The notes under the pieces were generated by a model that saw only the letters and a program-made list of their open reading frames with translations, was not told where the DNA came from and did not search any database. 64,000 nt of DNA from assembly GCF_014203425.1 (NCBI RefSeq), contig NZ_JACHJC010000001.1:6775501-6839500 (forward strand), given 5' to 3'. Made by a program: the position numbers and the translations under genes. This document shows positions 50,089-61,387 of this stretch, piece after piece; within the stretch, counting starts at the first letter, position 1; every line of letters starts with the position of its first letter. Source of the stretch: Micromonospora echinospora. GTDB taxonomy: Bacteria; Actinomycetota; Actinomycetes; Mycobacteriales; Micromonosporaceae.

Positions 50089-51270
50089 TTGAGCCCCATC
50101 CGCTCCGCGAGCTTCGCGGCGCTCGCATCGGCCGTGCTGGCCACCACGCTCACCGGCTGCGGGATCGGCGGGGAACCGCAGGACACCAGCCCCATCGTCA
50201 TCGCCGCCGACCTGGAACTCTCCGGCGCGTCGGCGCCGGTCGGCAAGGTGTACCAGCGGGCACTGGAACTGAAGGTCGAGCAGGTGAACTCGTCCGGCGC
50301 GCTGGGTGGCCGGAGGATCGACCTGAGGATCAAGGACAACCGCTCCGACGCTGCGGAATCCTTGCGGAACATCAATGATTTCAGCGGCGACTCACGGGTC
50401 AGCGCCGTCATCATGGGCGGCTGCAACGAATGCGCCGTCGGCGCGGCCCGCACCATCGGTGAGAAGCGCATTCCGACGATCGCACTGGCTTCGTCGAGCG
50501 CGGTCACCGAACCGGTGGACCAACGACGATATGTCTTCAAGCTCGCCCCGAACGCCGCCGACAGCGCCGCCGCGCTCGCCACCGAACTGGAGCGGCGCAA
50601 CATCCGCAAGGTCGCGCTGCTGCACAGCGCCGACGGTTACGGCCAGGAAGGGCTCACCGCGCTGCAGCGGGAGCTGGAAAAGACCACGGTGCGGCTGGTG
50701 GGCAACGAATCGGTGCGGCTCACCGACACCGAGGTCGGCACGCAGGTCAACGATCTGATCGCCGCCAAGCCGCAGGCCCTGATCCTCTGGACCACGCCGG
50801 AGCAGGCGACGCTGGCCGCCACCACGGCCCGGCAGAGCAAGTTCCGCGGGTCGCTGTTCTTCGACGCCGCGGCCGCCGGCGACCTCTTCCTGGGCCCGTC
50901 GGCCCGCTCCACCGAAGAGGCCACGCTGATCTTCACCCAGACCATGGTGATCGACGATGTGATCGCCACCACCCCGGCCAAGGCCGCACGCCGGCAGTGG
51001 TTCCAGGACTACACCGCCCGGTTCGGCGGCTACAACGGCTTCTCCTCGTTCGCCGCGGACGCGGTCCAGCTGATCGTCGACGCCGAGCAGCGCGCCGGTG
51101 GCGAACCGGGCAAGATCGACCGGGACGCGCTGCGCGACGTGCTGGAGACCTCGCAGCTGGACGGGCTGTCCGGGCCGATCCGGATGACGCCGGACAACCA
51201 CTCCGGGTTGATGCCGCAGGCGTTGACGACGCTCGTGGCTCGTGGTGGTCGTTGGCGGCTCGCGGGTTAG
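50089..51270 (+). CDS. Branched-chain amino acid/amide-type ABC substrate-binding lipoprotein
   Basis: A 393-residue exported lipoprotein: signal sequence with lipobox LTGC (Cys about 24), then a type I (Peripla_BP_6, LivJ/UrtA-like) fold: IVIAADLELSGASAPVGKVYQRALELKVEQVNSSG, NECAVGAARTIGEKRIPTIALASSS, KVALLHSADGYGQEGLTALQ, GYNGFSSFAADAVQLIV. No permease or ATPase genes are near, so it may be an orphan binding protein or a sensor partner of the divergent conservon. TTG 50089 has GGAGG 6 nt upstream. Confidence 0.82.
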   Translation: MSPIRSASFAALASAVLATTLTGCGIGGEPQDTSPIVIAADLELSGASAPVGKVYQRALELKVEQVNSSGALGGRRIDLRIKDNRSDAAESLRNINDFSGDSRVSAVIMGGCNECAVGAARTIGEKRIPTIALASSSAVTEPVDQRRYVFKLAPNAADSAAALATELERRNIRKVALLHSADGYGQEGLTALQRELEKTTVRLVGNESVRLTDTEVGTQVNDLIAAKPQALILWTTPEQATLAATTARQSKFRGSLFFDAAAAGDLFLGPSARSTEEATLIFTQTMVIDDVIATTPAKAARRQWFQDYTARFGGYNGFSSFAADAVQLIVDAEQRAGGEPGKIDRDALRDVLETSQLDGLSGPIRMTPDNHSGLMPQALTTLVARGGRWRLAG

Positions 51271-51280
51271 TCGCTGTGGG

Positions 51281-51354
51281 GGTGTCGCCCCCGGCACAAC
51301 CGGCTCCGGGCGGTCAGGCTTGATCCCCTCCGCCGGTTGCGCCGGGGCGACACC
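51281..51354. repeat. Conserved-loop inverted repeat, copy 1
   Basis: Arms 51281-51304 and 51332-51354 pair over about 22 bp with one bulge and one mismatch. They hold a 27-nt loop whose core CGGGCGGTCAGGCTTGATCC is identical to that of the element at 61316-61387, although the stems differ. It lies between convergent genes (binding lipoprotein and permease), so it can act as a terminator; the invariant loop implies a further role. Confidence 0.75.
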
Positions 51355-51431
51355 TTTCGTGGTCGGCCGCAATCCGTGGGTTGAGGTTTCCCTCTGGGTT
51401 CTCGGTCGACGACGGGTCTTCGGGTCAGTGG

Positions 51432-52265
51432 TCAGCGGGCTGAGGTGGTGGCCCGGACCCAGGGCAGGGCCAGGCGCTCGATGAAACTCAGAGCGGCGTA
51501 GAGCACGATGCTCATCAGGGCCACCAGCACGATCGCGGCCCAGGCGGTGGCGGTGTCGCCGACGCCGTTGTACTGCAGGATCTGGTAGCCCAGGCCGGGA
51601 CGATCCGAATAGAACTCACCGATCACCGCGCCGATCGCGGCCAGCGGCATGGCCACCTTGAGCCCGACGAAGATCTGCGGCAACGCGGACGGGAAGCGCA
51701 CCTTGCGGAACGACTGCCACCACGAGGCGTTCAGCGACCGGCCCAGCTCCGCCAGGTCCGCCGGAGTGGTGGTCAGGCCGGTGGCGGTGGAGAGCACGAT
51801 CGGGAAGAAGCAGAGCAGGAACACCATGGTCAGGATGGGTTTCTGACCCCAGCCGACGGCCACCACCAGCAGCGGCCCGAACGCGATCTTCGGGACCGCG
51901 TTCACGGCCACCAGCAGCGGCGCGAACATCCGCTCCACCCGGCGGGACGCGGCCAGCGCCATCCCGATCAGCACCCCGGCGGCCGACGAGAGCAGGAAGC
52001 CGAACAGGGTAGTCCAGGTGGTGATGCCCAACGCGGGCAGCAGCACGCCGGTGGTGTTCGCGAGGGACTTCCCCACCGCCTGCGGCGGCGGCAGCGCGGC
52101 CGGGTGCACCAGGTTCAGCCCCGAGGTGACCAGCCACCAGGCGGCCACCGTGATCAGCAGGCCGAGCGCCGGCAGCCCGACCGCGGCCGGACGTACGGCG
52201 AACCCGCGCCGGACCACCGGGCGCGGTTGCGGCGCCTCCGGCCGGGCCTCGGTCAACTGTGTCAA
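51432..52265 (-). CDS. ABC transporter permease (SsuC/TauC/ThiX family)
   Basis: A 277-residue permease with six helices (GLPALGLLITVAAWWLVTSGL first) and the coupling motif LGRSLNASWWQSFRKVRFPSALPQIFVGLKVAMPLAAIGAVIGEF (about 165-210). The family carries sulfonates, taurine, nitrate, aliphatic amides or thiamine pyrimidines. Start is TTG 52265, with GGAGG upstream. It lies 102 nt after the binding-protein gene, while the ATPase is encoded divergently at 53683. Confidence 0.88.
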   Translation of the reverse strand: MTQLTEARPEAPQPRPVVRRGFAVRPAAVGLPALGLLITVAAWWLVTSGLNLVHPAALPPPQAVGKSLANTTGVLLPALGITTWTTLFGFLLSSAAGVLIGMALAASRRVERMFAPLLVAVNAVPKIAFGPLLVVAVGWGQKPILTMVFLLCFFPIVLSTATGLTTTPADLAELGRSLNASWWQSFRKVRFPSALPQIFVGLKVAMPLAAIGAVIGEFYSDRPGLGYQILQYNGVGDTATAWAAIVLVALMSIVLYAALSFIERLALPWVRATTSAR

Positions 52266-52367
52266 CGTGTCCTCCTCTCTGCGCCGGTCGGTGCGACCGG
52301 CACGGGAAGGGGGTGCGCCCCACCGGGTGTCCGGCGGGTCGCACCCCCGTTGGCCCGAGCGGACCGG

Positions 52368-53396
52368 TCAGGCCTTCGGCGCGAGGTTGAAGTCGATGAT
52401 CTGGTCCGGGGTGAGGTCCTGCTTGAGCGCGCCCGCGCCCTTCAGCAGCGCGATGCTCTTGGCCACCCGGCCGCTGTCCAGCGTGCCGATTGCGGTGCCG
52501 GAGTTGCTCGACCGGACGTACGCGGCCATCAGCTGAAGCTCGGCGGAGGCTGCGGCCGGGACGGCGGCCGGCACGTTCTTCTTCAGGATCTCGGCGGCCT
52601 CGTCCGGGTGGGCCAGCGAGTACTCCAGGCCCTTGAGCAGCGCGGCGGTGAACTTCTTCACCATCTCCGGCTTCTCCTTGGCGAGCTTCGTGGAGGTGAT
52701 CAGCGCGTTGCCGTAGAGGTCCTGCATCACGTTGCTGTACGGCAGGACGACCGGCTTCTTCTTGGTCACCGTCTCCACCGTCGGCTGGCCGACGACGAAC
52801 TGGCCGATGCCGTCCACCGAGCCGGAGCCCAGCATGGGCATCAGGCTCTGCGCCTCACCGTTGACCCAGGTCACCTTGCTGCCGTCGATTCCGGCGAGCC
52901 GTGCGTACGTGGGGAAGAGGTTACGCACGACGGAGCTGGGGGTGTCGGCGAGCTTCTTGCCCTCGAGGTCCTTCGGGGTGGCGATGTTCTTGCCCTCGAC
53001 CGTGACGATCGCGGCCATGGTGCGCTGCTGGATCGCGGCCACCGCCACGAAGTCCTTCGCCTGGCCGTTGCCGAGCTGGAGGATGCCACCGGTCAGGTCG
53101 ATCGGGCCGAACTGGGCCTGGCCGCCGGTGATGGTCTGGATGACGGAGCCAGTGCCCTGGCCGGGCTTGATGTCGACGTCGAAGCCGGCCTCCTTGAAGA
53201 AGCCCTTGTCCTTCGCCACCCAGGCGTAGGAGTCACGGCCGAAGTTGCCGAATGAGGTGAGGTACGTCACCTTTTCCAGCGCCGCGCCGTTGCCGCCGCC
53301 GCTCTCGGACTTGTCCGAGTCGCTGCTGCAGCCGCCCACGAGGGCGAGGGCGGTCGCCAGAGCCGCGGCGGCGACCGTACGGGTCAGCCTTCTCAT
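52368..53396 (-). CDS. NMT1/THI5-like ABC substrate-binding lipoprotein
   Basis: A 342-residue lipoprotein: signal sequence with lipobox LVGGC (Cys about 23), followed by a type II binding fold of the NMT1/THI5/SsuA group (VTYLTSFGNFGRDSYAWVAKDKGFFKEAGFDVDIKPGQGTGSVIQTITGGQAQFG). The family includes binding proteins for thiamine pyrimidine precursors (ThiY), sulfonates and others. The nearby thiamine operon makes a pyrimidine plausible, but no ligand residue proves it. ATG 53396 starts the signal peptide. Convergent or adjacent partners: permease downstream, ATPase divergent. Confidence 0.85.
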   Translation of the reverse strand: MRRLTRTVAAAALATALALVGGCSSDSDKSESGGGNGAALEKVTYLTSFGNFGRDSYAWVAKDKGFFKEAGFDVDIKPGQGTGSVIQTITGGQAQFGPIDLTGGILQLGNGQAKDFVAVAAIQQRTMAAIVTVEGKNIATPKDLEGKKLADTPSSVVRNLFPTYARLAGIDGSKVTWVNGEAQSLMPMLGSGSVDGIGQFVVGQPTVETVTKKKPVVLPYSNVMQDLYGNALITSTKLAKEKPEMVKKFTAALLKGLEYSLAHPDEAAEILKKNVPAAVPAAASAELQLMAAYVRSSNSGTAIGTLDSGRVAKSIALLKGAGALKQDLTPDQIIDFNLAPKA

Positions 53397-53587
53397 CAGT
53401 GCACCATGTCCTTTCCGACCAGGGCTTCTTCGCCGGTCGGGTTGTGGGTCCGACGGGGTCGGCAGGAGGGGTTGGGCCGACTGGACCGTCGTGAGGGGAC
53501 TCTTCGCGCGCAACAGCGTACGAGAAGGCGGATGGTGTGCCCCCTCCGTCCCGGTTGCGGAACGGAAACGAAGTTGCGTGACGGAAA

Positions 53588-53624
53588 GTGGACTGACGTC
53601 CACCCCAGACAGTGCTATAAGCAC
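53588..53624. promoter_or_regulatory. Two palindromes in the divergent transporter promoter region
   Basis: GTGGAC-TGAC-GTCCAC (53588-53603) and GTGCT-ATA-AGCAC (53612-53624) are perfect inverted repeats 8 bp apart, between the binding-protein and ATPase genes. A TACGCT -10-like element follows at about 53631. They are probable repressor or activator sites controlling both directions of the locus; no regulator gene is adjacent. Confidence 0.55.
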
Positions 53625-53682
53625 CGTCCGCTACGCTAGCCCGGCTCGCATTGGGGACGACGTGGAAGGGAGCCGGCGGGAG

Positions 53683-54528
53683 ATGATCCGACTGTCCGGG
53701 GTGTCCCGCACCTTCGACGGCCGTTCCGGCCAGGTGGAGGCGCTGCGCGGCATCGACCTCGACGTCGCCGAAGGCGAGTTCGTCGCCGTTCTCGGCCGGT
53801 CCGGCTGCGGCAAGTCCACGCTTCTGCGCATGATCGCCGGCCTGCTCCCGGTCAGCGGCGGCGAGATCACGGTGGCCGGTACGCCGATCACGAAGCCCCG
53901 CCGGGACGTGGCCATGCTGTTCCAGCGGCCGGCCCTGCTGCCCTGGCGCACGGTGCTGGACAACGTGCTGCTGCCGGTGGAGATCTTCGGCTGGCGCCGG
54001 GCCGAGCACCGCGACCGCGCCCGCCAACTGCTGGAGATGGCCGGGCTGGGCGGCTTCGAGAAGCGGCTCCCGCACGAGCTGTCCGGCGGAATGCAGCAGC
54101 GCGTCTCGCTCTGCCGGTCGCTCATCGGCTCACCCCGGGTGATGCTCATGGACGAGCCGTTCTCCGCGCTCGACGCGCTCACCCGCGAGGAGCTCTCCGG
54201 CGAACTCCAGCGGGTGCACATGGAGACGAAGGCCACCATCGTCTTCGTCACCCACTCGATCGACGAGGCGGTGCTGCTCGCCGACCGGGTCGTCGTGCTC
54301 AGCCCGCGCCCCGGCCGCATCCGCGAGGTGGTCGAGGTGAACGTCCCCCGGCCCCGCACCCTCGGCCGGCACGCACACCTGGCCGACGTCGCGCGGATCA
54401 GCGCCGAACTGCACGAACTGCTGATGGAGCGGGACGTCCCGGGCGTACCCGCGCCGACCGGACCGGCGCAGCCGCCGGCCGCGTCGGCCGAGACGCCGCC
54501 GCGGGCCGCGGCGGCGGGAGGACGGTGA
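53683..54528 (+). CDS. ABC transporter ATP-binding protein (SsuB/TauB/ThiZ family)
   Basis: A 281-residue ATPase with Walker A LGRSGCGKSTLLRMIAG (about 43), Q-loop MLFQRPALLPWRTV, signature LSGGMQQRVSLCRSL (about 137), Walker B MLMDEPFSALD and H-loop VTHSIDEAV. The last about 30 residues are a Pro/Ala tail. It energises the permease encoded on the opposite strand. ATG 53683 is chosen; GTG 53662 in frame is possible. The stop is followed 2 nt later by the oxidoreductase ATG. Confidence 0.9.
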   Translation: MIRLSGVSRTFDGRSGQVEALRGIDLDVAEGEFVAVLGRSGCGKSTLLRMIAGLLPVSGGEITVAGTPITKPRRDVAMLFQRPALLPWRTVLDNVLLPVEIFGWRRAEHRDRARQLLEMAGLGGFEKRLPHELSGGMQQRVSLCRSLIGSPRVMLMDEPFSALDALTREELSGELQRVHMETKATIVFVTHSIDEAVLLADRVVVLSPRPGRIREVVEVNVPRPRTLGRHAHLADVARISAELHELLMERDVPGVPAPTGPAQPPAASAETPPRAAAAGGR

Positions 54529-54530
54529 CC

Positions 54531-55481
54531 ATGCGGGTCTCGGTCTTCACCGAACCCCACCGCGGAGCGGACTACGACGACCAGCTCCGGTTCGCCCGGC
54601 TGGTCGAGGAGACCGGCTTCGAGGGCTTCTTCCGGGCCGACCACTACCGGGCGATGGGGGACGAACCGGCGCTGCCCGGCCCCACCGACGCCTGGCTGAC
54701 GCTCGCCGCGCTGGCCCGGGAGACCTCCCGGATCCGGCTCGGCACGCTCGTCACGTCCGCCACGTTCCGGCTCCCCGGCCCGCTGGCGGTCATGGTCGCC
54801 CAGGTCGACCGGATGAGCGGCGGACGGGTCGAGCTGGGCATCGGCGCCGGCTGGTACGAGCGTGAGCACACCGCGTACGGCATCCCGTTCCCGCCCGTCG
54901 CCGAGCGCTTCGACCGGCTCGCCGAGCAGCTGGAGATCGTCACCGGCCTGTGGCGCACCCCGGCCGACGAGACGTACACCTTCACCGGCGAGCACTACCG
55001 GCTGCTGGACGCTCCGGCGCTGCCCAAGCCGGTGCAGCAGCCCGGCCCGCCGGTGATCGTCGGCGGCCGGGGACCGAAGCGCACGCCCGAGCTGGCCGCC
55101 CGCTACGCCGACGAGTTCAACATGCCGTTCAAGAGCGTGGCCGAGACCGCCACCGCGTACGACCGGGTCCGGGAGGCGTGCGACCGCACCGGCCGGGACG
55201 CCTCCGGCCGGGCCCCGCTGACGCTCTCCGCCGGCATCGTGGTGGCGATCGGACGCACCGACGCCGAGGCGCAGCGCCGGGCCGCCCCGCTGCACGTCAC
55301 CAGCGCGCTGCCGCCGGAGGACCCGGTGGTCGGCTCCCCCGCCCAGCTCGTCGACCGGATCGGCGAGTTCGCCGCGATCGGGACCACCCGGGTCCACCTG
55401 CGCCTGATCGACTTCGACGACCTCGACCACGTGGAGCTCATCGCCGCCGAGGTGCTCCCCCAACTGGACGGACCGCGATGA
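54531..55481 (+). CDS. LLM-class flavin/F420-dependent oxidoreductase
   Basis: A 316-residue luciferase-like (TIM-barrel) oxidoreductase: VSVFTEPHRGADYDDQLRFARLVEETGFEGFFRADHYRA, LGTLVTSATFRLPGPLAVMVAQVDRMSGGRVELGIGAGWYEREH and VIVGGRGPKRTPELAARYADEFNM. Such enzymes use F420 or FMN to oxidise small molecules. Clustering with the importer suggests that it processes the imported compound. ATG 54531 has GGGAGG 8 nt upstream; GTG 54525 is less well placed. Its stop overlaps the cupin ATG. Confidence 0.88.
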   Translation: MRVSVFTEPHRGADYDDQLRFARLVEETGFEGFFRADHYRAMGDEPALPGPTDAWLTLAALARETSRIRLGTLVTSATFRLPGPLAVMVAQVDRMSGGRVELGIGAGWYEREHTAYGIPFPPVAERFDRLAEQLEIVTGLWRTPADETYTFTGEHYRLLDAPALPKPVQQPGPPVIVGGRGPKRTPELAARYADEFNMPFKSVAETATAYDRVREACDRTGRDASGRAPLTLSAGIVVAIGRTDAEAQRRAAPLHVTSALPPEDPVVGSPAQLVDRIGEFAAIGTTRVHLRLIDFDDLDHVELIAAEVLPQLDGPR

Positions 55482-55786
55482 CCGAACTCTCCGCCGACCT
55501 CGAACTCGGCCCGGTGGGCCAGGAGATCGTGTACGAGAACGACCGGGTACGGGTCTGGCACATCCGGCTGGAGCCGGGTGAGCGGCAGCCGCTGCACCGC
55601 CACGACCACCCGTACCTGGTGGTGGCGATCCAGGGCGCGAAGAACGTGGTGCAGACGATCGACGGTGCCACCATCGACGCCGACGAGCCGACCGGCGGCG
55701 TCGTCTACCGGGATCCGGGCGCGGTGCACATGCTGACGAACGTCGGCGACACCACCTACCTCGCCCGCCTGGTCGAGCTGAAGTAG
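55478..55786 (+). CDS. Small cupin-domain protein
   Basis: A 102-residue single-domain cupin. The metal-site pattern is visible: RLEPGERQPLHRHDHPYLVVAIQG (first motif, two His and a polar residue) and GGVVYRDPGAVHMLTNVGDT (second motif, His). It may bind a metal and act on the same substrate as the preceding oxidoreductase. ATG 55478 overlaps that gene's stop by 4 bp. Precise reaction unknown. Confidence 0.83.
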   Translation: MTELSADLELGPVGQEIVYENDRVRVWHIRLEPGERQPLHRHDHPYLVVAIQGAKNVVQTIDGATIDADEPTGGVVYRDPGAVHMLTNVGDTTYLARLVELK

Positions 55787-55860
55787 CCACGCCGACAGGT
55801 TCGCCGCGCCGCGCGGCGGCAAGGTGGCGATCGGGGGCACCGGGCCGTAACGTGCCGGAC

Positions 55861-58845
55861 ATGGCCTTTCGGACGTGGGGCAGGCTGCTGCTCACGGCGC
55901 TCGGAGTGAGCGTACTGGCCGGGGCCGGCCAGTTGGGCATCGCGTACGGCTTCGGAGTCGTCCGCCTCGACGGCGCGTTCGTCGACGCCTCGGTGAACAG
56001 GTGGCCCGCCCAGCTCGTCTGGGTGGGCTGGTTCGCCGTGGTCGCCACGGTCGCCGGAGCCGTCCTCACCGAGCGCTTCGCCCGCCGGGACGACCTCCCC
56101 GGCGGCACCACCGAACTGCTCTCCATCGCCGGCGTCAGCGCGCTGGGCGCGACAGTGGTCGCCCCGCTGTGCATGCAACCGGCCCGCGCGGCCGAGCTGG
56201 CCGGGTCCGTCGACCCGGTCTGGGCCGCCGGCGTCTGCGCCGCCCTCGGCGCGGTGGTCGGGGCGGGCGCGGCGATCGCCGTACTGCTGAAGCCGCCGTT
56301 CGGCTGGGGTGTGGCGATCACCGCCGGGATCGTCTGGCTGCTGGCGCTGCTGTCGGTCGCGCCCACGATCGTCTCGAACCGTCCGCTGGCCACCGTCCGG
56401 CTCGGTGTCCTCGAACCGTCCTGGCTGGATGCGGCGGCCGCGCAGCGCCTGTCCATGCTGCTACTGCCCACGCTGGCCCTGCTCGCCGGTGGCGCGGTCG
56501 GCGTGCTGACCCGCCGGGCCGGATGGCCGCCGCTGGTCGGTGGCGCGGCCGGGGCGGCCGGTCCGGTGCTCGTCGCGTTCGCCTACCTGACCGCCGGCCC
56601 GGGCGCGGCGACCGACCGGTACCAGATCGCGCCCTACTACGGCGCGCTGATCGCTGTCGTCGCCGGGGCGCTCGGCTCGACCGCCACCACGATGCTGCCC
56701 CGGCCGGTCACCGCCGGCGATCCCGACGCCGTCGAGGCCACCGACATTCTCGCGCCGCTGCCGCCGTCGTCCGCCGCGTCGGCGCCGGGCGCCGCGCTCA
56801 CGCCTCCGGTGACCAGCGGGGCCGCCGCCCCGGCGCACTGGACCTGGCCGGAGGCCGGTGGTTCGGCCGCGACACCGGGCGTGCCGGGCAGCGCCGACCT
56901 TCCGGCCACTGTCGCACCGGGCAGCGCCGAGCTTCCGGCCGCCGGCCGGTCCGCCGCCGATCAGCCCGCCGTCACGAACCGGCCCGACACGGACCGGCGT
57001 GCCCTCGGCGAACCGGCGCCGGACCACCGGCCCGCCACCGACCGGACCCACGGCCAGCCCATGCCGGGCCTGCTGCCACCGGGGCGACGGACCTCGGCCA
57101 TCGACGTCCTCGCCGCCGGCCGTCCCGATCCGTACCCGGGTACGGACCTCGCATCGCCCGGCGCGGGCACCGTCGACGGGCCTGCCGACCGGGCGACGGC
57201 GGGCCAGGCGGCGGGCACTGCCGGGCCCGAGTCCGCAGCCGGTCTGTCCGGGCCGGTGACCGGCACCACGGCCACCGGCCCGACCTCCACCGGCCCGACC
57301 TCCACCGGCCCGGCAGCGACCGGACCGGCAGCCGGCACGCCCAGCGTCCTCGCCGCCGGAGCCGCGTCGAGCGGGCCGGAGAAGGCGGACCCGTCCGCAG
57401 CCGCCGTCGGCGGTCCGGACGCCACCGGCACACCCGAGCCGGATCGCACCGCCACGGCCGGGACCGCCGACGCGGCGGCGACGGCCGAGACGGCATCCGA
57501 ACCCGCTCCGGAACCGGCGGCGACCACGCCACGGGTGACCCGGCCGCGCCGGACCCGCGCCCGCGCTGCCGAGGCCGCACCGGCCGACGGCGCCACCGCA
57601 TCCCGCACCGCCGGGGCCGCGTCCCCGGCCGCCGGCGACACCGGCGAGCAGAGCCACGTTCCCGGCCCGCGTACCGACAGCGGCCCCGCCGGACCTGCCA
57701 CGTCCACCGGGCCGGTCACCTCCGACGGCGCGCGTACGCCCGCCGCGGCGGACACGCCCGACGGGCCGATGGCGTCCGACGGGCATGCTCCCGCCACGGC
57801 GGGCACGCCCGGGCCGGTCATCCCCGGAAACGCCCCGGGCAGCAAGCGCCCCGGCGAACCGGCCGGGGCCCCCGGCACCGCCGAGGCCGCCGACACCGGG
57901 ACGGGCCGCACCACCCGGGCCCGGCGCACCCGCGCCCCGAAGGCCGGGCAGCGCGCCACCGGCACGGACTCGCCCGAGTCCGGCCCGGCCGACGCCCGCC
58001 CGACCGCGACGGGGAAGCAGACCGGTCCCGCCCCGGATGCCGCCGGGAATGCCGACTTCGGCGCTGCGAACGCCACCGCACGGACCGTCCACCCCGGATC
58101 CCCGTCCCCGGCCGGGGACGGCGCGAACCGGGACGGCGCGGACGCCGGCACGCCAGCCGGGCCCGGGAGCAGTTCGACGCGGCCCGGCTCCCCGACCGGC
58201 GGCGTCACACCGCCCGCAGAGCGCACCGCCCGCGGCTTCTTCTTCGACGACCCGGCGCCGGCCACGTCGCCCCGGCCACGGTTCCCGATGTTCGAGGACG
58301 CCGGCGGGCAGGCGGGCGACGCACGCCCGGCCTGGCCGATCACCCCGGCCACCCGCCCGCACCGCGCCACCGCCGGACCGGACGCGCCGGTCCGGGACGG
58401 CGACGAGACGACCACCCCGGCCGAGCCGACGCCGCGCCCCCGCTACCGGGGCCTGCCCGAGCCGGGTGCGAGTAGCGGATGGGACGCGCTCGCCACGAAC
58501 GCCCGCCCGGCCGGCCCGGTCCAGCGGCCGGAGCCGGAGACCGCCGTACCGGCGGGCGCGGCGCTGCCCGAGGCGGCACCCGGGACCGGCGAGCCGGACC
58601 CCGGTACGCGGCGCGGGCGGCACGCCGGACCCGACGACGCCGATGCGCTCGCCGGGAAGCCGAAGGCCCGGCGCGGCCTGTTCCGGCGCAACCGGGCGAA
58701 GGAGGAACCGGAGCCGGCGGACCGTACGGCCGAGCCCGGCGACGCGGCCGACGACGAATACGTGGACTGGGTCGCCGGTCTCGCCTCGGACGACAACACC
58801 GACGACGCCCGCTCGCTGCGTACCGGGCGGCACCACCGCGACTGA
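55861..58845 (+). CDS. Large membrane protein with long disordered Pro/Ala/Thr tail
   Basis: A 994-residue protein. The N-terminal about 280 residues contain seven to eight hydrophobic helices (LLLTALGVSVLAGAGQLGIAY first). The remaining about 700 residues are low-complexity, rich in Pro, Ala, Thr, Gly and charged runs (e.g. GPTSTGPTSTGPAATGP), ending DEYVDWVAGLASDDNTDDARSLRTGRHHRD, a more ordered acidic/basic end. No enzyme motif is recognised. ATG 55861 is chosen over GTG 55852. Base composition and the repeats suggest fast evolution; function unknown. Confidence 0.75.
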   Translation: MAFRTWGRLLLTALGVSVLAGAGQLGIAYGFGVVRLDGAFVDASVNRWPAQLVWVGWFAVVATVAGAVLTERFARRDDLPGGTTELLSIAGVSALGATVVAPLCMQPARAAELAGSVDPVWAAGVCAALGAVVGAGAAIAVLLKPPFGWGVAITAGIVWLLALLSVAPTIVSNRPLATVRLGVLEPSWLDAAAAQRLSMLLLPTLALLAGGAVGVLTRRAGWPPLVGGAAGAAGPVLVAFAYLTAGPGAATDRYQIAPYYGALIAVVAGALGSTATTMLPRPVTAGDPDAVEATDILAPLPPSSAASAPGAALTPPVTSGAAAPAHWTWPEAGGSAATPGVPGSADLPATVAPGSAELPAAGRSAADQPAVTNRPDTDRRALGEPAPDHRPATDRTHGQPMPGLLPPGRRTSAIDVLAAGRPDPYPGTDLASPGAGTVDGPADRATAGQAAGTAGPESAAGLSGPVTGTTATGPTSTGPTSTGPAATGPAAGTPSVLAAGAASSGPEKADPSAAAVGGPDATGTPEPDRTATAGTADAAATAETASEPAPEPAATTPRVTRPRRTRARAAEAAPADGATASRTAGAASPAAGDTGEQSHVPGPRTDSGPAGPATSTGPVTSDGARTPAAADTPDGPMASDGHAPATAGTPGPVIPGNAPGSKRPGEPAGAPGTAEAADTGTGRTTRARRTRAPKAGQRATGTDSPESGPADARPTATGKQTGPAPDAAGNADFGAANATARTVHPGSPSPAGDGANRDGADAGTPAGPGSSSTRPGSPTGGVTPPAERTARGFFFDDPAPATSPRPRFPMFEDAGGQAGDARPAWPITPATRPHRATAGPDAPVRDGDETTTPAEPTPRPRYRGLPEPGASSGWDALATNARPAGPVQRPEPETAVPAGAALPEAAPGTGEPDPGTRRGRHAGPDDADALAGKPKARRGLFRRNRAKEEPEPADRTAEPGDAADDEYVDWVAGLASDDNTDDARSLRTGRHHRD

Positions 58846-58854
58846 GAGGCGACC

Positions 58855-58884
58855 CCGGGGCGGGCATGGACGGGCCCGCCCCGG
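58855..58884. terminator. Bidirectional hairpin between membrane-protein gene and thiC
   Basis: Perfect 11-bp arms 58855-58865 and 58874-58884 around an 8-nt loop lie between the two convergent stops (58845 and 58891). Confidence 0.65.
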
Positions 58885-58890
58885 CCCCGC

Positions 58891-61368
<2,478 letters not shown>

Positions 61369-61387
<19 letters not shown>

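Noticed and set aside
51432..53396. Nitrate ABC transporter (NrtAB)
   Set aside because: The family is compatible, but NarK is already encoded with the nitrate genes and the neighbours here are an LLM oxidoreductase and a cupin.
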